Shown here one piece after another: positions 48,952 through 55,376 of a DNA stretch of 57,791 nt. Origin of the DNA: a virus; IMG/VR virus record IMGVR_UViG_3300003323_000218, positions 1 through 57,791 of that record; one strand, given 5' to 3'. Each line of letters opens with the position of its first letter. The first letter of the stretch is position 1. A program made the translations under genes and the position numbers. Below the pieces are notes generated by a model, which was not told where the DNA came from, ran no database searches, and saw only the letters and a program-made list of their open reading frames with translations.

Positions 48952-49092
48952 TCAGTGCGGCTTGCTCGCCAAATACCAACCCAACTGACGCCGGACCTGC
49001 TCAGGCGTCGGAATCGGCTTGTGTTCCTTGATCTGATCCGCCAGCCAATGTCTGACTTGCTCTTTGGTTGGCGATGGTATTGACGTTTTCAT
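48952..49092 (-). CDS. Small hypothetical protein (46 residues)
   Basis: It reads MKTSIPSPTKEQVRHWLADQ… then TPEQVRRQLGWYLASKPH. ATGA overlap with the Cro-like gene and aagggataagtt before ATG support it. Two similar 'P(S/T)(K/P)EQVR' halves hint at an internal repeat. Function unknown. Confidence 0.55.
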   Translation of the reverse strand: MKTSIPSPTKEQVRHWLADQIKEHKPIPTPEQVRRQLGWYLASKPH

Positions 49093-49307
49093 AACTTATC
49101 CCTTCGCTTTAGTTTTGGCAGGACGTGGCGCTTATGAAACGCTACAATTTCCGCACCAGGGTGATAAAGCGGCATCAAACGTTTTCCGCTCTTCAGTTCA
49201 CTCAACATGGGCTGAGTACAGCCATGCCCAATAATCTCTGCTGCGCGGGTAAATGTGTAGCCGGCGGCGAGAATGTCCTCTGCGATAATTTTGAATTCAT
49301 CATTCAT
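49089..49307 (-). CDS. Cro-like helix-turn-helix regulator
   Basis: The start at 49307 (MNDEFKIIAEDILAAGYTF) gives 72 residues. The helix-turn-helix is TRAAEIIGHGCTQPMLSEL, and the C-terminus is basic (HKRHVLPKLKRRDKL). It is the first gene of the leftward operon and stands back-to-back with the rightward operon, the classical cro position. Binding to the intervening operators is likely. Confidence 0.7.
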   Translation of the reverse strand: MNDEFKIIAEDILAAGYTFTRAAEIIGHGCTQPMLSELKSGKRLMPLYHPGAEIVAFHKRHVLPKLKRRDKL

Positions 49308-49429
49308 ATCGAGTATGTTAATCTTTGATCGGATAATACGCAAGAAAAATATTCCCAAAAATTGCTTGACATCGCATATCCTAAATCAGATAATCATCTC
49401 AACGCAACACAAACCAACCAAGGGCAGCC
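49308..49429. promoter_or_regulatory. Divergent control region
   Basis: No gene is seen. Rightward: TTGACA (49366-49371), 17 bases, GATAAT (49389-49394), a strong promoter for the gene at 49430. Leftward: TTGCGT, 17 bases, TAACAT (49343-49315), a weaker promoter ending at the Cro-like ATG. CATA-TCGAG-TATG near 49305 could be an operator. Confidence 0.6.
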
Positions 49430-49756
49430 ATGAACGCATATCACAAGCAGGCCGGCAAGGAATCGAAGTGCGGAGAGGTGGAAGTGAAACGTGCCGTGAC
49501 GCTGTATCGCCGAATCAAGGCACGGGCGGATGCGATGAAGGAAGCAGGAACCGTCTGCTTCGCCGAATTCAGCAGTGGCAAATACTTCGTTGTGCTGGTG
49601 CCGACATGGATTAATGGGCGCATGTATTACCGCGAAATTGCGTGGACTCCGTTCCATGAACGCGTCGGTTTGGGCGTCACGTCCAACACACGCCATTCCG
49701 CAGATTGTGGCTTGCCGCGCATCTTTGCACGCGCTCGCTCTGCCCTTATCAATTAA
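49430..49756 (+). CDS. First rightward gene, hypothetical
   Basis: This is a 108-residue protein, MNAYHKQAGKESKCGEVEV. The centre is YFVVLVPTWINGRMYYREI, a beta-type block; ends basic. Site agggcagcc before ATG; it follows the strong promoter at 49366. Early function is likely from position only. No family recognised. Confidence 0.6.
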   Translation: MNAYHKQAGKESKCGEVEVKRAVTLYRRIKARADAMKEAGTVCFAEFSSGKYFVVLVPTWINGRMYYREIAWTPFHERVGLGVTSNTRHSADCGLPRIFARARSALIN

Positions 49757-49904
49757 ATCACAACCGTCCCGCACTACTCCGCAAACCCGACGGGATGAAC
49801 AGTTTCAAAAGATCGGATCGAAGCGACCTAAGGCGCAGAGATAAAGATGCCGGTTCTATTCACGGTCTCCGGCAAGTAACTGGCAACTATTCAGGGGGAT
49901 GAAG
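49757..49904. other. Non-coding gap
   Basis: About 150 bases with no gene, no clear promoter and no strong hairpin that I can see. The 3' end holds the ribosome site (aggggga) of the next gene. Confidence 0.3.
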
Positions 49905-50153
49905 ATGGCAATCGACCTTTACGAACAACACGACCAAGAGCGCCGAGAAGAGGCGGCACGCGCATACCGCGAGGCGCCAGAATTCCCAGCTCTGGAGGCA
50001 GAGGCTGCGCGGCGAGGCTATCGCAAAGCAACCATCAGCGAAATCAATGCAAGCGCGAATAGTGCTCGTTTTGCGATTGATCTGTTTTGCTGGCGTGGCG
50101 GTCTGTGGGTTGCCACTGGCGAATCACTCCCCTCCATGCCGCACTGCGAGTAA
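49905..50153 (+). CDS. Small hypothetical protein
   Basis: The ATG at 49905 is chosen because aggggga is at the right distance; ATG at 49899 is too close. The 82 residues begin MAIDLYEQHDQERREEAAR, very polar, then LFCWRGGLWVATG. Function unknown. Confidence 0.55.
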   Translation: MAIDLYEQHDQERREEAARAYREAPEFPALEAEAARRGYRKATISEINASANSARFAIDLFCWRGGLWVATGESLPSMPHCE

Positions 50154-50156
50154 GCC

Positions 50157-50360
50157 ATGAGCACGATCCACACCACCACGCTAACGCGCGAACTCGAACT
50201 GTCTGTGCGCTACATCGTTGAGCCTGCCGAGCCTGATGTCGGCGCCGCAGCTGACGTGGAGATTCTGAGCGTGCATGTGTGTGGAGTGCAGATTCCGCCT
50301 TCGGTGAAGTTGTACGACGCGATACGGGCGGATCTGCGCGAGATGGAAGCGATGAATTGA
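50157..50360 (+). CDS. Small hypothetical protein
   Basis: This is a 67-residue beta-type protein (LELSVRYIVEPAEPDVGAA, VEILSVHVCGVQIPPSVKL). It ends with a short acidic helix. Such small proteins are found beside early genes of phages. Function unknown. Confidence 0.55.
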   Translation: MSTIHTTTLTRELELSVRYIVEPAEPDVGAAADVEILSVHVCGVQIPPSVKLYDAIRADLREMEAMN

Positions 50361-50543
50361 ATTGCAGTAGTAAAGAGCAGCGGGCAAAACGGTGATTGTC
50401 CAGCGTGAGCCGAAACACCTATTCCCCGGCCGGGCGTAGATGGGCAAGTAAGCAAGCAATAGCGCTAAAGGTCACAGCACCGTGACAGCCGGAGAGACGG
50501 CGCCGGTCCCTGCCCCGGTAGCAGTAAAGGCAGGGCCAACATT
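50361..50543. other. Non-coding gap before tRNA-Tyr
   Basis: About 180 bases without a convincing gene. It contains GTCAC-AGCACC-GTGAC and CCCCGGCCGGG, small hairpins, and the start of the long tRNA leader stem. A frame from about 50482 runs through the tRNA but is probably not a gene. Confidence 0.35.
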
Positions 50544-50628
50544 GGAGCCTTGGGGGAATTGGTTAACCCACGGGACTGTAAATCCCGAGTCGTGGCTGCA
50601 CGTCCAGGTTCGAATCCTGGGGGCTCCA
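50544..50628 (+). tRNA. tRNA-Tyr (anticodon GTA)
   Basis: An 85-base tRNA with long variable arm: acceptor GGAGCCT/GGGCTCC, D arm TGGGG…CCCA, anticodon arm CGGGA-CTGTAAA-TCCCG with GTA, and T arm CCAGG-TTCGAAT-CCTGG. Discriminator A at 50628; CCA is not encoded. The flanks extend the acceptor helix (see finding). Tyr codon supply or a host-like tRNA for phage use is likely. Confidence 0.92.
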
Positions 50629-50727
50629 GTGTTGGCCGAAGTACGGATGCCTGACGGCTGGGAGTGCCCCGCCGACGCGCAACAGGAAGCAGTCTCGGCC
50701 AACTTCAATTTATAGGGAGAACTCACG

Positions 50728-51633
50728 ATGTATATCAGCCTGACCGAACGCCGCACCATCACCGCCACCCTGCCCGATCGCACGATCACCGACATGGAGA
50801 TCGAAGACGAGTGGAACGGCCTGACAAAGCTGGTCCACCCGGCATCTGGCCTGTACCTGATCGTGATGCGCGAGGAAGGTCTGATCATCGACGGCTCGAA
50901 GTCGCTTATCGATGATCTGCTGCGTCCCGCAGCGCCGACCGCCGAGCCCGGCTACGTCGTCTTCCCCGAATCGAAGTTGCCGTGCGGACTGGTCGTTCCG
51001 GCGTTCCAGGTGGCGCAGTACATGAACTGCGTCGGCGATGACGGCAAGGCGTACGTCTCGGGCACCGAAGTTCCGTGCGTGAACATCAATTTCGCTACTG
51101 CGATTCAGGCATGCAAGAACGCCGGCGGCGGTCTGATCACCGGCAGCCAGCATCTTGCTCTCGCCTGGGACATCGTGAACCAGCCGGCGAACTGGACCGG
51201 CGGCGAAGTCGGCAAGGGTCACGTCTACCGTGGCCTGCACAAGGGGACCCTGTCATGCGCGCAGCGCAACGACTACGAGCCGAGCGATCCGGAAGAGCGC
51301 CGCTGGCATGTGCTGTCGACCGGCGACCGTATCTATGACTTCGCCGGGCATCTCTGGAGCTGGATGATCAACGACCTCGCCGGAAATGTCGACGGCCTCG
51401 CCGGAAAGATCCCTGCCGACTCTCCCTATCTCACGACCGCATCTCAATACAGCCAGGCGCAAGGCATGGGCTATCGCCCTGACGGGGCACGTGATTGGTC
51501 CAGCTATGCGCTCATCCGCAGCGGCTGCTGGGGCTCCGGCTCGTGTGCCGGCGTGTTCTTTCTCGGCTGCGACTGGCCGGTCAACTGCTACGACTACATC
51601 GGGTTCCGCTGCACCAAGCCAGTAGGTCTCTGA
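50728..51633 (+). CDS. C-type-lectin/FGE-fold protein resembling a DGR variable protein
   Basis: This is a 301-residue protein. Residues 1-75 are a distinct N-terminal domain. Residues about 85-300 are formylglycine-generating-enzyme/CLec fold: HVYRGLHKG, RWHVLSTGDRIYDFAGHLW, then GYRPDGARDWSSYALIRSG. The last 44 residues (51499-51630), with GVFFLGCDWPV and YIGFRCTKP, have the form of a DGR variable region: conserved frame residues separated by NNC codons (TGC, GGC, TCC, CTC, GAC, GTC, AAC, TAC). A hairpin follows the stop. No reverse transcriptase or template is visible. It may bind variable ligands. Confidence 0.75.
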   Translation: MYISLTERRTITATLPDRTITDMEIEDEWNGLTKLVHPASGLYLIVMREEGLIIDGSKSLIDDLLRPAAPTAEPGYVVFPESKLPCGLVVPAFQVAQYMNCVGDDGKAYVSGTEVPCVNINFATAIQACKNAGGGLITGSQHLALAWDIVNQPANWTGGEVGKGHVYRGLHKGTLSCAQRNDYEPSDPEERRWHVLSTGDRIYDFAGHLWSWMINDLAGNVDGLAGKIPADSPYLTTASQYSQAQGMGYRPDGARDWSSYALIRSGCWGSGSCAGVFFLGCDWPVNCYDYIGFRCTKPVGL

Positions 51634-51646
51634 TCTCGGGTCACGG

Positions 51647-51665
51647 GTCGCCGCGAAGCGGTGAC
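51647..51665 (+). other. Hairpin/cruciform just after the variable-type gene
   Basis: GTCGCCGC-GAA-GCGGTGAC: 8 pairs with one G-T and a 3-base loop, 13 bases after the stop at 51633. DGR target genes often have such a hairpin behind the variable repeat, where it aids retrohoming. Confidence 0.5.
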
Positions 51666-51693
51666 GAGCTGAATTTACAAGGAGTGAGTGCGA

Positions 51694-52041
51694 ATGGAAA
51701 CGATCACGCAGGAAGTAACAGTCTGGATTCCGACGTATTGCAATTGGATCGGTCCCGACGACTTCGCAAAGCCTGACTTCGATGTTACTCAATTGTTCTT
51801 CTGCCGCGAGGATAGCGACTACCCGAAGAACGAAGGATATACCTACGTCGGCAAAGCGACCATCACGATGGCAATCCCGGAAAGGCAGGCGCTCATCGAT
51901 GGCAAGGTGGCTGCGCTCCGCGAAGAGCTGAAATCGGTTCGCGCCAACTCTCAGCGCAAGATCAATGCGATCGAAGACAAGATCGCGAAGCTGCTGGCGA
52001 TCACGTACGAGCCGAAGGCCGAGGACGATCATGCCATCTAA
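51694..52041 (+). CDS. Hypothetical protein with C-terminal coiled coil
   Basis: The start at 51694 follows aaggagtgagtgcga; 115 residues. Mixed fold N-terminus (TVWIPTYCNWIGPDDFAKP), then a long helix (REELKSVRANSQRKINAIE). It overlaps the next gene. Function unknown. Confidence 0.6.
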   Translation: METITQEVTVWIPTYCNWIGPDDFAKPDFDVTQLFFCREDSDYPKNEGYTYVGKATITMAIPERQALIDGKVAALREELKSVRANSQRKINAIEDKIAKLLAITYEPKAEDDHAI

Positions 52042-52240
52042 AGCCGATCGCGACTGGCCTGTCAACGACGCCGATATCCAGGCTGTCAAGGACGAAGCCC
52101 GCGCATGGGACGCCTACAAATCCATCCTGCAAGGCGCAGTGATGGGCAATCGAATCGACTACGCATCGCCAGAGCCTGACATCGCGCGGTGCGTGAAGCT
52201 GGCAAAGATGGCGTCTGAGGCTTGGGAGGCGCAATCGTGA
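52031..52240 (+). CDS. Small hypothetical protein
   Basis: The start at 52031 (MPSKADRDWPVNDADIQAV) follows gaggacgatc; 69 residues, helical. Its stop overlaps the next GTG. No family recognised. Confidence 0.55.
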   Translation: MPSKADRDWPVNDADIQAVKDEARAWDAYKSILQGAVMGNRIDYASPEPDIARCVKLAKMASEAWEAQS

Positions 52241-52530
52241 GCGATGAAAAATTGCAGGCAGCACCTCCGCAAACTGGAACGTGGACTCTCATTGCGCCAG
52301 ATGGCCGCACTTGGACTGCAGAGTCTCCGCTGAAAGTATGTGCGGCAGAACAGAGAGACCGCATTCCAGCGGAAATCATGTTGCAGCGCATTTTTGAAGC
52401 GGTCGATAAGTATGAAAAGTCTGCGATGGATGATTGCCTGTCGCCCGCAAGAGATCCAAGCAAATGCTACCGAGTGCGCTGCAATCTCGGGAAAAAATGT
52501 GTCGCGAATGGCTCCTGCGAGGATGACTAA
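52237..52530 (+). CDS. Small hypothetical protein with a Cys-rich C-terminus, GTG start
   Basis: The GTG at 52237 overlaps the previous stop (GTGA) after gggaggcgcaatc; 97 residues. Beta-type opening (TWTLIAPDGRTWTAESPLK), then CNLGKKCVANGSCEDD. Four or more Cys may bind metal. Function unknown. Confidence 0.6.
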   Translation: MSDEKLQAAPPQTGTWTLIAPDGRTWTAESPLKVCAAEQRDRIPAEIMLQRIFEAVDKYEKSAMDDCLSPARDPSKCYRVRCNLGKKCVANGSCEDD

Positions 52531-52790
52531 TGAATATCGCCCACGAAAATCGATTCGAGCGCATCCAGGCTGTTGAGAGAGCCGCTACCGAGTGTCTGCA
52601 AGGCTGTCCCGTGGTTGACGCGTCAGGCAAAAAATTGGGAAGCGTTGACTCGTTATTGATCGACCGGAAGAAGCGCGAACTGCGTTACATCCTGCTTGGG
52701 AAGGTGGCTATTCCGTGGAGGGCAATGTATTTCGATTGCGCGTTGAAACGTCTCGTTTATTACACGCATAGGAGCAATCATGGCATTTGA
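52530..52790 (+). CDS. PRC-barrel-like small protein
   Basis: This is an 86-residue protein: CPVVDASGKKLGSVDSLLID, RKKRELRYILLGKVAIPWRA, MYFDCALKRLVYY. The alternating beta pattern and 'V-D-x-x-G-x-x-LGSV-x-x-x-x-ID' match PRC-barrel domains, which act in protein interaction. TAATG-type overlap with the gene before it. It overlaps the start of the next, disrupted gene. Confidence 0.65.
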   Translation: MNIAHENRFERIQAVERAATECLQGCPVVDASGKKLGSVDSLLIDRKKRELRYILLGKVAIPWRAMYFDCALKRLVYYTHRSNHGI

Positions 52791-52866
52791 CCGCGACTCT
52801 TTCGTAACGCTGGCGTGTTTCCTGTGCGCTGCTGCTGGATTGTATTTTGACATCTTCCCACCCTAA
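52780..52866 (+). pseudogene. Small membrane-protein gene split by TnpB copy 2 (5' part)
   Basis: It begins MAFDRDSFVTLACFLCAAAG then LYF. At 52849 it enters the TnpB element and stops soon. Joining 52848 to 53937 gives a 42-residue frame ending …YEMDKAFFLIAILPLLLKA, with two hydrophobic parts and in-frame stop at 53996. The 3' remnant is at 53937-53996. Confidence 0.65.
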
Positions 52867-53936
52867 AGGGGCGGGACTCCCTGAGCAGGGGCTGCATGTC
52901 CGCAACCGAGACTGAAACTTTTCAAGATATTGAGAGCAGCATTCTGATCCCTATCATGTATAGCGCCACATTCGCTACAAGTCCAAAGTCTCTTATTCAG
53001 GTCGGCCCGACCTTTTGGACTGCTGTCGGAGATAGCTCCGCAGCACGAGCACGCCTGCGTGGTAAATCGTTCATCCACCTCCTCAAACCAAGCCCCGTGC
53101 GCAATCGCTTTGTAGCGGAGCATGTCTCGGAAGGACGACCAGCCAGCATCAAGAACAGACTTCGCCATGCTGGTTTTGGCGAGTCCGGCCGCGTTCACGT
53201 TGCCCACGGCGATGTAATCAAACTCTCGGACGATGCGCGTGGAGAGCTTATGGTGGAAATCGCGCCGCGCATTGGCAATGCGGGCGTGAATATTGGCAGC
53301 CTGGCGCTTCTTTCTGGCGCGCTGCGCAATTGCGAGCCTTTCCTTAAGTTCGTAGAAATGGCGCGGGTTGGCGATCTTCTCGCCCGTGGACATGGCGGCG
53401 AAGTCCTTCAATCCGAGATCAATACCGACGCCTTGTATGGGCTCGCGGCGATCAGCCTCTGCAACCTCAATGACGATGTTGAGAAACCAATTGCCGCGAC
53501 TGTCTCGGGAAAAGTTCGTGCCGTCCTTGATCTTGCCTTCCGGCAGGGGGCGGCTGTTGAACACGCGGAAGGTATTACCGGCAAAGCGGAAGGCATCACC
53601 TTCGCGCTTCAGGTCGCAACCCCTAATTGGAATCCATCCAAGGGACTTTTTGCCACGATAACGAAGGTACGGCTTTTTGTGCTGGCTTCTAGACTTTGCA
53701 TACCGCAAGCAAATTTGTCCAATTGTGTTTGCATTCAAACCAAGTTCTTTGCCGCTCCCTGCGGTCAGGTAGCTAAGGTCAAATCCAGTCAACCATTTTC
53801 GGTTCCATCGCAGAGCATCCTTTTGTCTGTCATTGCAATAGTTCCAGACAAAGTTGACCGCACGCGCCTGCTTATTCAGCAAGCCGTTCAGAGACTTCAC
53901 GCGGTAACGATAGACAAAGATCACTTTTCGAATCAC
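52849..53936 (-). mobile_element. Minimal TnpB element, copy 2 (tnpB plus right end)
   Basis: Removing these 1,088 bases restores an in-frame small membrane protein gene. On the - strand it starts exactly at the tnpB GTG and ends at GAAGATGTC. It has no RHH gene, no promoter and no TnpA. The right end shares the hairpin and GTC(AA) end with copy 1. The guide would start AAAATACAATCCAGC. Ends may shift by a few bases. Confidence 0.65.
52863..53936 (-). CDS. tnpB: TnpB-family RNA-guided nuclease homologue (copy 2)
   Basis: This is a 357-residue protein, close to copy 1 along its whole length (same GIGVDLGLKDFA-like RuvC-I block, here GVGIDLGLKDFAAMSTG). It has FDYIAVGNVNAAGLAKTSM again with Gly at the RuvC-II Glu site, CSCCG…CSECG ribbon and HDRDQNAALNILKSF with the RuvC-III Asp. 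It lacks the upstream RHH gene. A GTG further in (after IRK) aligns with the start of copy 1. No own promoter is seen; it runs against the surrounding genes. Confidence 0.8.
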   Translation of the reverse strand: MIRKVIFVYRYRVKSLNGLLNKQARAVNFVWNYCNDRQKDALRWNRKWLTGFDLSYLTAGSGKELGLNANTIGQICLRYAKSRSQHKKPYLRYRGKKSLGWIPIRGCDLKREGDAFRFAGNTFRVFNSRPLPEGKIKDGTNFSRDSRGNWFLNIVIEVAEADRREPIQGVGIDLGLKDFAAMSTGEKIANPRHFYELKERLAIAQRARKKRQAANIHARIANARRDFHHKLSTRIVREFDYIAVGNVNAAGLAKTSMAKSVLDAGWSSFRDMLRYKAIAHGAWFEEVDERFTTQACSCCGAISDSSPKGRADLNKRLWTCSECGAIHDRDQNAALNILKSFSLGCGHAAPAQGVPPL

Positions 53937-53996
53937 TACGAAATGGATAAGGCGTTCTTTCTGATAGCAATTTTACCTCTGCTATTAAAGGCATAG
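53937..53996 (+). pseudogene. 3' remnant of the small membrane-protein gene
   Basis: In frame with the 5' part when the TnpB element is removed: TAC GAA ATG GAT … AAG GCA TAG, giving YEMDKAFFLIAILPLLLKA. It is hydrophobic and ends the original gene. Confidence 0.55.
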
Positions 53997-54007
53997 GAAG
54001 GGGAAAA

Positions 54008-54175
54008 ATGAAGAGACTCCACAGCAAGCAATACGCCGGCACTCGGCACATATGCAATCCGGATCGCGAATACGTCCACTCAACGAAGACAGACATTCGC
54101 GTGACGCTGGATCGCGTGCGGGCAGAGTTGGCGACGGATACGAAGAAGCAGCCCAAAGTTAGGCGCATCAGATGA
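54008..54175 (+). CDS. Small basic protein (55 residues)
   Basis: It begins MKRLHSKQYAGTRHICNPD and ends KKQPKVRRIR, strongly basic. aggaaggggaaaa gives a very strong ribosome site. It is probably a nucleic-acid-binding small phage protein. The next tiny frame overlaps its stop. Confidence 0.55.
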   Translation: MKRLHSKQYAGTRHICNPDREYVHSTKTDIRVTLDRVRAELATDTKKQPKVRRIR

Positions 54176-54243
54176 CCCGCCATCAAACATGCCTCGCTGG
54201 CCGCCTACTGGCGATGTTGCGCCGCATTTGGAGGCGGTCATGA
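54172..54243 (+). CDS. Possible 23-residue frame
   Basis: ATGA overlap with the gene before it gives MTRHQTCLAGRLLAMLRRIW. It ends overlapping another short frame (54240-54287). Too short to be certain. Confidence 0.25.
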   Translation: MTRHQTCLAGRLLAMLRRIWRRS

Positions 54244-54261
54244 CGAATGTCAACAAAGTGC

Positions 54262-54290
54262 TTGACGGAAATCAGAATGATTGCTAAATT
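54262..54290 (+). promoter_or_regulatory. Sigma-70 promoter of the structured RNA
   Basis: TTGACG (54262-54267), 17 bases, TAAATT (54285-54290). Transcription would start at about 54297, just before the first helix arm. Confidence 0.6.
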
Positions 54291-54296
54291 GAGCGT

Positions 54297-54416
54297 GTCT
54301 AGCTTTGGTCGGCGGACAGTATGCAAGCAGAGGCCGATTCGGTTTCTGCGCTCCAAGGAAGAAATTCCACCGTCCGCCGACCAAGCGAGGAGCGCAGAAA
54401 ACCCAATCGGCTTTTT
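54297..54416 (+). ncRNA. Structured RNA with two interleaved helices and a terminal T-run
   Basis: Arm 1a (54305-54317) pairs perfectly with 1b (54372-54384) over 13 bp: TTGGTCGGCGGAC. Arm 2a (54333-54354) pairs with 2b (54389-54411) over about 22 bp with one bulge: GCCGAT…TGCGCTCC. The order is 1a-2a-1b-2b, so both can coexist only as a pseudoknot, or they switch. TTTTT (54412-54416) follows 2b like a terminator. It precedes the HNH gene at 54453. Confidence 0.6.
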
Positions 54417-54452
54417 GCGTTTCAATTAACTGAAATTGATTGGAATCGCAAG

Positions 54453-55046
54453 ATGTCGAAGATAGCCAAAAAACACGCCGTTGCTTATATTCTTGATGCC
54501 GGTCTTTACCCTCAGGATATTTATCTTAAGCGCGGAATTACGCCGAGAAAAATAGTGGTGTTAATTGGCATTCGATATATCGATGGATGCCACATCAAAA
54601 AGTTTGATCTTGAAAAAGCCATTGAGCATTGGCACGACACTGGAAGCATCTATTATCCAATTATTCCAACGCAAAAAGATAACGCGTCTTTGCGGGCGAT
54701 GCGTGATATGCGATTGCTAAAATCAGCCACCAATGCAGCGGCAAGAAATCTAAAAAATAAACATGAGGTAGTTGACGATTTTTACTCCAGCAAAGAATGG
54801 AGAAATCTCCGGTATCTCGCCTTGTCTCTTTGCGAGGGGAAATGCACGTGTTGCGGTCGAAGTGCGGCAGAGCATGGAATTGTTTTGCATGTTGACCATA
54901 TCAAGCCGAGAAGCTTATATCCAGAATTGTCTCTTCAATTGAAAAACCTGCAGATCCTGTGCGAAGACTGCAATATCGGGAAAAGCAATCTTGACGATTT
55001 TGATTTCAGATCGGCGCAAGCAAAAAAAGCCCTGAGCGAAGCTTAG
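54453..55046 (+). CDS. HNH endonuclease behind the structured RNA
   Basis: The start at 54453 (MSKIAKKHAVAYILDAGLY) gives 197 residues; a frame extends upstream through the RNA but is unlikely to be translated. C-terminal HNH: CEGKCTCCGRSAAEHGIV, LHVDHIKPRSLYPELSLQL and LQILCEDCNIGKSN, with zinc Cys and H-D-H. N-terminal part is a helix-turn-helix-like module (YLKRGITPRKIVVLIGIRY). It is clearly A+T-richer than its neighbours, suggesting recent gain. Confidence 0.8.
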   Translation: MSKIAKKHAVAYILDAGLYPQDIYLKRGITPRKIVVLIGIRYIDGCHIKKFDLEKAIEHWHDTGSIYYPIIPTQKDNASLRAMRDMRLLKSATNAAARNLKNKHEVVDDFYSSKEWRNLRYLALSLCEGKCTCCGRSAAEHGIVLHVDHIKPRSLYPELSLQLKNLQILCEDCNIGKSNLDDFDFRSAQAKKALSEA

Positions 55047-55105
55047 TATTCGCCTGAAGCACTCAGACTTCACGCAAACGGCAGACATGTAAAAGATGGG
55101 AAATC

Positions 55106-55357
55106 ATGGGAATGGGTGAAAGATTGGTCGATGCGCAGGACCGTGCAGAGCGTAATTACCTAAGTCTTGATGAACTCAGAGCCAAGCTACAAGCACGGTT
55201 CCAGAATGTTGAGAGGCGAGTGAGTACGGAGGAAGAGCGCCTTGCGTACCTGGCGTCACGTCCTACGCCTGCGGTGACATCGGTCAAGTTTGAGTTGGGC
55301 GAAGAAGAGAAGCGCGAGCGGGAAGAGTATATCAAGAGGCACAATCTGCCATTTTAA
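55106..55357 (+). CDS. Small helical protein before Erf
   Basis: This is an 83-residue protein; ATG at 55106 or 55112. It is mostly a charged helix (ELRAKLQARFQNVERRVST, EEKREREEYIKRHNLPF). It precedes the recombination genes. Function unknown. Confidence 0.55.
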   Translation: MGMGERLVDAQDRAERNYLSLDELRAKLQARFQNVERRVSTEEERLAYLASRPTPAVTSVKFELGEEEKREREEYIKRHNLPF

Positions 55358-55376
55358 CCAGAAGAGGCGAGAAATC

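Noticed and set aside
50482-50715. Open frame that runs through tRNA-Tyr
   Set aside because: The tRNA fold is complete, and the frame has no ribosome site; it is an accident of the tRNA and its flanks.
51253-52089. Leftward open frame of 278 codons across the variable-type gene
   Set aside because: Antisense to two well-supported rightward genes, Arg/Asp-rich, with no ribosome site.
53937-54186. Possible RHH remnant upstream of TnpB copy 2
   Set aside because: A short leftward frame (IFPLPMPLIAEVKLLSERTP) resembles the RHH of copy 1, but it overlaps the strong ribosome site of the small gene at 54008 and the restored membrane gene; the likeness is probably chance.
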